6,800 bases of DNA from Pseudomonadota bacterium (GTDB lineage Bacteria > Desulfobacterota > JADFVX01). Where the stretch lies: NCBI GenBank assembly GCA_015222555.1, contig JADFVM010000310.1:1-6800 (forward strand). Direction: 5' to 3'. Below, piece by piece: positions 5,357 through 6,800 of this stretch (position 1 is its first letter; each line of letters opens with the position of its first letter). Under the pieces are notes generated by a model. That model saw only the letters and a list, made by a program, of their open reading frames with translations, did no database searches and was not told the DNA's origin. Both the position numbers and the translations under genes were made by a program.

Positions 5357-6199
5357 ATGTCCGATACGGTTCTTAAAATAAAATATGAATGCTTGCATCC
5401 CTCCTGCGCAGTGTTTTGCAGAAAGGGAAAATTGTATCTCGATGGGGCTCTTTTCAGTGAATTGTCTGCAGCCAATGATGCAGAAGATACATTTAAAAGC
5501 CCCTCCGGCGTATGCCGTCTCGGTTTTTCACAGCCCTTTAAGGCTTTATCGGTTGTGGAAGAAGCCATTGATGCGGCAGCAGAAGGGGAATCTCAGGAAG
5601 TACATTCGGACTCTGACCCCTTTGTCCTTCTCGAGGCAGAACATAAGGAGGTCCTGAAAAAGCTTGACCTTATAGAACGTCAGGTTCGAAAAAGAGATGT
5701 TGATGGCTTATGGGTGACAACTGCCATGGTTCAAAATGACATCATTCTCCACTCCATAAAGGAGGAAGAGCAGCTTCTTTTCCCCCTTGTCCTTGAGAAA
5801 GAAGTTCCTATGGGGGATTCATTCATCGCTATCATGAAAGAGGATCACAGGGAATTTATATCGCTGCTTCATGCATTTCGTTGCGGATTGCAGGATGGGG
5901 AGATCCTTGATGGTTTAGTCGGCTCTTTGATTATTAATCTACGCAACCATATTATTAAGGAAGACGAGGCCTTTTTCCCTATAACGAATGAAAACCTGGA
6001 GGAGGAAGACAAGGTTAAGCTTTTTGATGGCATGATAGCCATTAAGAAGGATCATGTCCCCATAGAAGCAGGCATTAGAAGTGAGAAGCCTCTTTCTCCC
6101 CTTTCTGAGGATCGAGATAAGATCGATGCCGAATTAGTTGGTATTCGGGAAGGCAGCTCTAAGGGTGGCGGATCCGACGCTGGATGTTGCGCCGGCTAA
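5357..6199 (+). CDS. Hemerythrin-domain protein with cysteine-containing N-terminus
   Basis: A 280-residue cytoplasmic protein. Residues 88-210 form a hemerythrin/HHE four-helix domain: His96 (EAEHKE), His132 and Glu136 (HSIKEEE), His164 (EDHRE), and His198 and Glu202 (HIIKEDE). These are the repeated H...HxxxE ligands of a non-haem di-iron site, which in relatives binds or senses oxygen, nitric oxide or iron, or aids Fe-S repair. The first 70 residues are not part of that fold: they hold Cys12, His14, Cys17, Cys21 and later Cys53 in PSGVCRLGF, spacing that could bind a metal, and I do not recognise the domain. The C-terminus is a flexible tail ending GGGSDAGCCAG. The ATG at 5357 follows the ribosome site AAGAGGTGA. 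No signal peptide or membrane span is seen. A strong terminator follows, so it is probably a single-gene transcript. The hemerythrin call is firm; oxygen or nitric oxide handling is inference. Confidence 0.88.
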   Translation: MSDTVLKIKYECLHPSCAVFCRKGKLYLDGALFSELSAANDAEDTFKSPSGVCRLGFSQPFKALSVVEEAIDAAAEGESQEVHSDSDPFVLLEAEHKEVLKKLDLIERQVRKRDVDGLWVTTAMVQNDIILHSIKEEEQLLFPLVLEKEVPMGDSFIAIMKEDHREFISLLHAFRCGLQDGEILDGLVGSLIINLRNHIIKEDEAFFPITNENLEEEDKVKLFDGMIAIKKDHVPIEAGIRSEKPLSPLSEDRDKIDAELVGIREGSSKGGGSDAGCCAG

Positions 6200-6241
6200 T
6201 GTTAACCAGGCATATTTAAGAATAAAAGGCTAAACCAATTA

Positions 6242-6280
6242 AAAAAGGCCGCTCCTGATTGTTTCAGGAGCGGCCTTTTT
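6242..6280. terminator. Strong bidirectional intrinsic terminator
   Basis: A perfect 17-base inverted repeat (6242-6258 and 6264-6280) around a five-base loop. The stem has the GC-rich core GGCCGCTCCTGA flanked by A and T runs, so a U tract follows the hairpin on either strand. It ends the hemerythrin transcript (43 bases after its stop) and also the leftward DUF2299-like gene (20 bases after its stop). Confidence 0.93.
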
Positions 6281-6299
6281 ATTAAGCTGATATCCGGTT

Positions 6300-6800
6300 T
6301 TACTGAATAGGCTCATTCTCCGGTTTTGTTTCCTCAGGCATTTCAGGAACACCAAATTTTTCATTGAACTTGGTCACTATATATAGAAGTGTTCTGTGGT
6401 TCAGGAGCAGGCTTTTAAAGAGCTGTGTTTTTGTGAGAGCATCAAAGTAAAATTCATAGGAAAACTGCATTTGCTGAACAACGCCGTTTTCATCACTGTT
6501 CATGTCATAGCTGTTATCCTGGAAAATAAGATCTTTTCTTATTTCATCATAAAAGCTTTCCTTCTCTTCATCGCTCATCTTCTCAATCTCTTTCTTGTGC
6601 TCATCTGCGATGGCTACACCATTTAAAACAACGATGAGCTCAGGCACATCATTTGGCTGAATGATCCTTTGCCTCTTCATAGAGCCCAATGGGTAATCGA
6701 TCTCAAAATGAAAATTAGCTTTATCATCTTCCACCAGCTTAACCTGATGACCATTATCATTTAACCATTTTGTGATATTTTCTTTTGCCTTTTTAACTGC
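6300..6800 (-). CDS. DUF2299-like protein, 5' end outside the window
   Basis: Partial: the reading frame stays open to the right edge, giving 166 residues plus the stop. The GTG at 6734 is in frame, but 22 further codons lie before it (including ENITKWLNDNG), and these look like the family's usual N-terminal helix, so GTG is probably internal. The visible protein reads as an N-terminal amphipathic helix, then strands around NFHFEIDYP, IIQPND and LIVVLNGVAI, then a charged helix (KKEIEKMSDEEKESFYDEIRK), a strand with MQFSYEFYFD, and a C-terminal helix before a Pro/Glu-rich tail. This pattern resembles DUF2299, a family first described from archaea with no known function; the match is from memory. 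It is small, soluble and acidic, with no membrane span or catalytic motif seen. It shares the terminator at 6242-6280 with the hemerythrin gene. Confidence 0.7.
   Translation of the reverse strand, partial: AVKKAKENITKWLNDNGHQVKLVEDDKANFHFEIDYPLGSMKRQRIIQPNDVPELIVVLNGVAIADEHKKEIEKMSDEEKESFYDEIRKDLIFQDNSYDMNSDENGVVQQMQFSYEFYFDALTKTQLFKSLLLNHRTLLYIVTKFNEKFGVPEMPEETKPENEPIQ

Noticed and set aside
5105..5398. Minus-strand 97-codon frame across the divergent region
   Set aside because: It overlaps the starts of both the YkgJ/SEC-C and hemerythrin genes, and its Phe/Lys-rich product reflects AT-rich non-coding DNA.
6732..6734. GTG at 6734 as the start of the DUF2299-like gene
   Set aside because: The frame continues to the window edge with plausible helix-forming sequence typical of the family's N-terminus, so the start is likely outside the window.

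Overview
The window looks like ordinary chromosome from an anaerobic or facultatively anaerobic bacterium with mid-range base composition (mid-40s % G+C by eye). The gene set is a NarK-type MFS porter, the molybdenum cofactor enzyme MoaA, a GlcF/HdrD-like double-cluster Fe-S protein, a YkgJ-type cysteine-cluster protein, a hemerythrin and a DUF2299-like protein. This rich metalloprotein content would suit a Desulfobacterota (deltaproteobacterial) or similar anaerobe, but that placement is an inference from gene content, not a taxonomic result. No tRNA, rRNA, CRISPR array, insertion sequence or phage gene was seen.

Layout. 1-148: AT-rich leader. 149-1831 (+): probable operon of a NarK/NNP-family porter and two unrecognised single-membrane-span miniproteins (53 and 46 residues). 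1889-2878 (-): moaA, convergent with that operon; its N-terminus matches the family only if it starts at a CTG codon. 2879-3129: divergent intergenic region with a hairpin-rich element and a short direct repeat. 3130-4386 (+): Fe-S oxidoreductase subunit with two ferredoxin motifs and two complete CCG domains. 4428-5159 (-): YkgJ-like cysteine-cluster protein with a C-terminal SEC-C zinc motif, convergent with the Fe-S gene. 5160-5356: divergent promoter region. 5357-6199 (+): hemerythrin-domain protein with an unusual cysteine-containing N-terminus and a Gly-rich tail containing Cys-Cys. 6242-6280: strong bidirectional terminator. 6300-6800 (-): DUF2299-like gene running off the right edge.

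How the genes may work together. MoaA makes the first intermediate of molybdopterin, the cofactor of nitrate reductases, so its position beside a NarK-like porter fits nitrate or nitrite respiration; no nitrate reductase gene is visible here. The Fe-S protein would carry electrons for a flavin dehydrogenase that is not in the window. The YkgJ/SEC-C and hemerythrin genes diverge from a shared promoter region and both carry metal-binding motifs, but a shared function is not shown. No complete novel system is evident. The best leads are the two miniproteins behind the porter, the cysteine-containing extra domain of the hemerythrin, and the CTG start of moaA.
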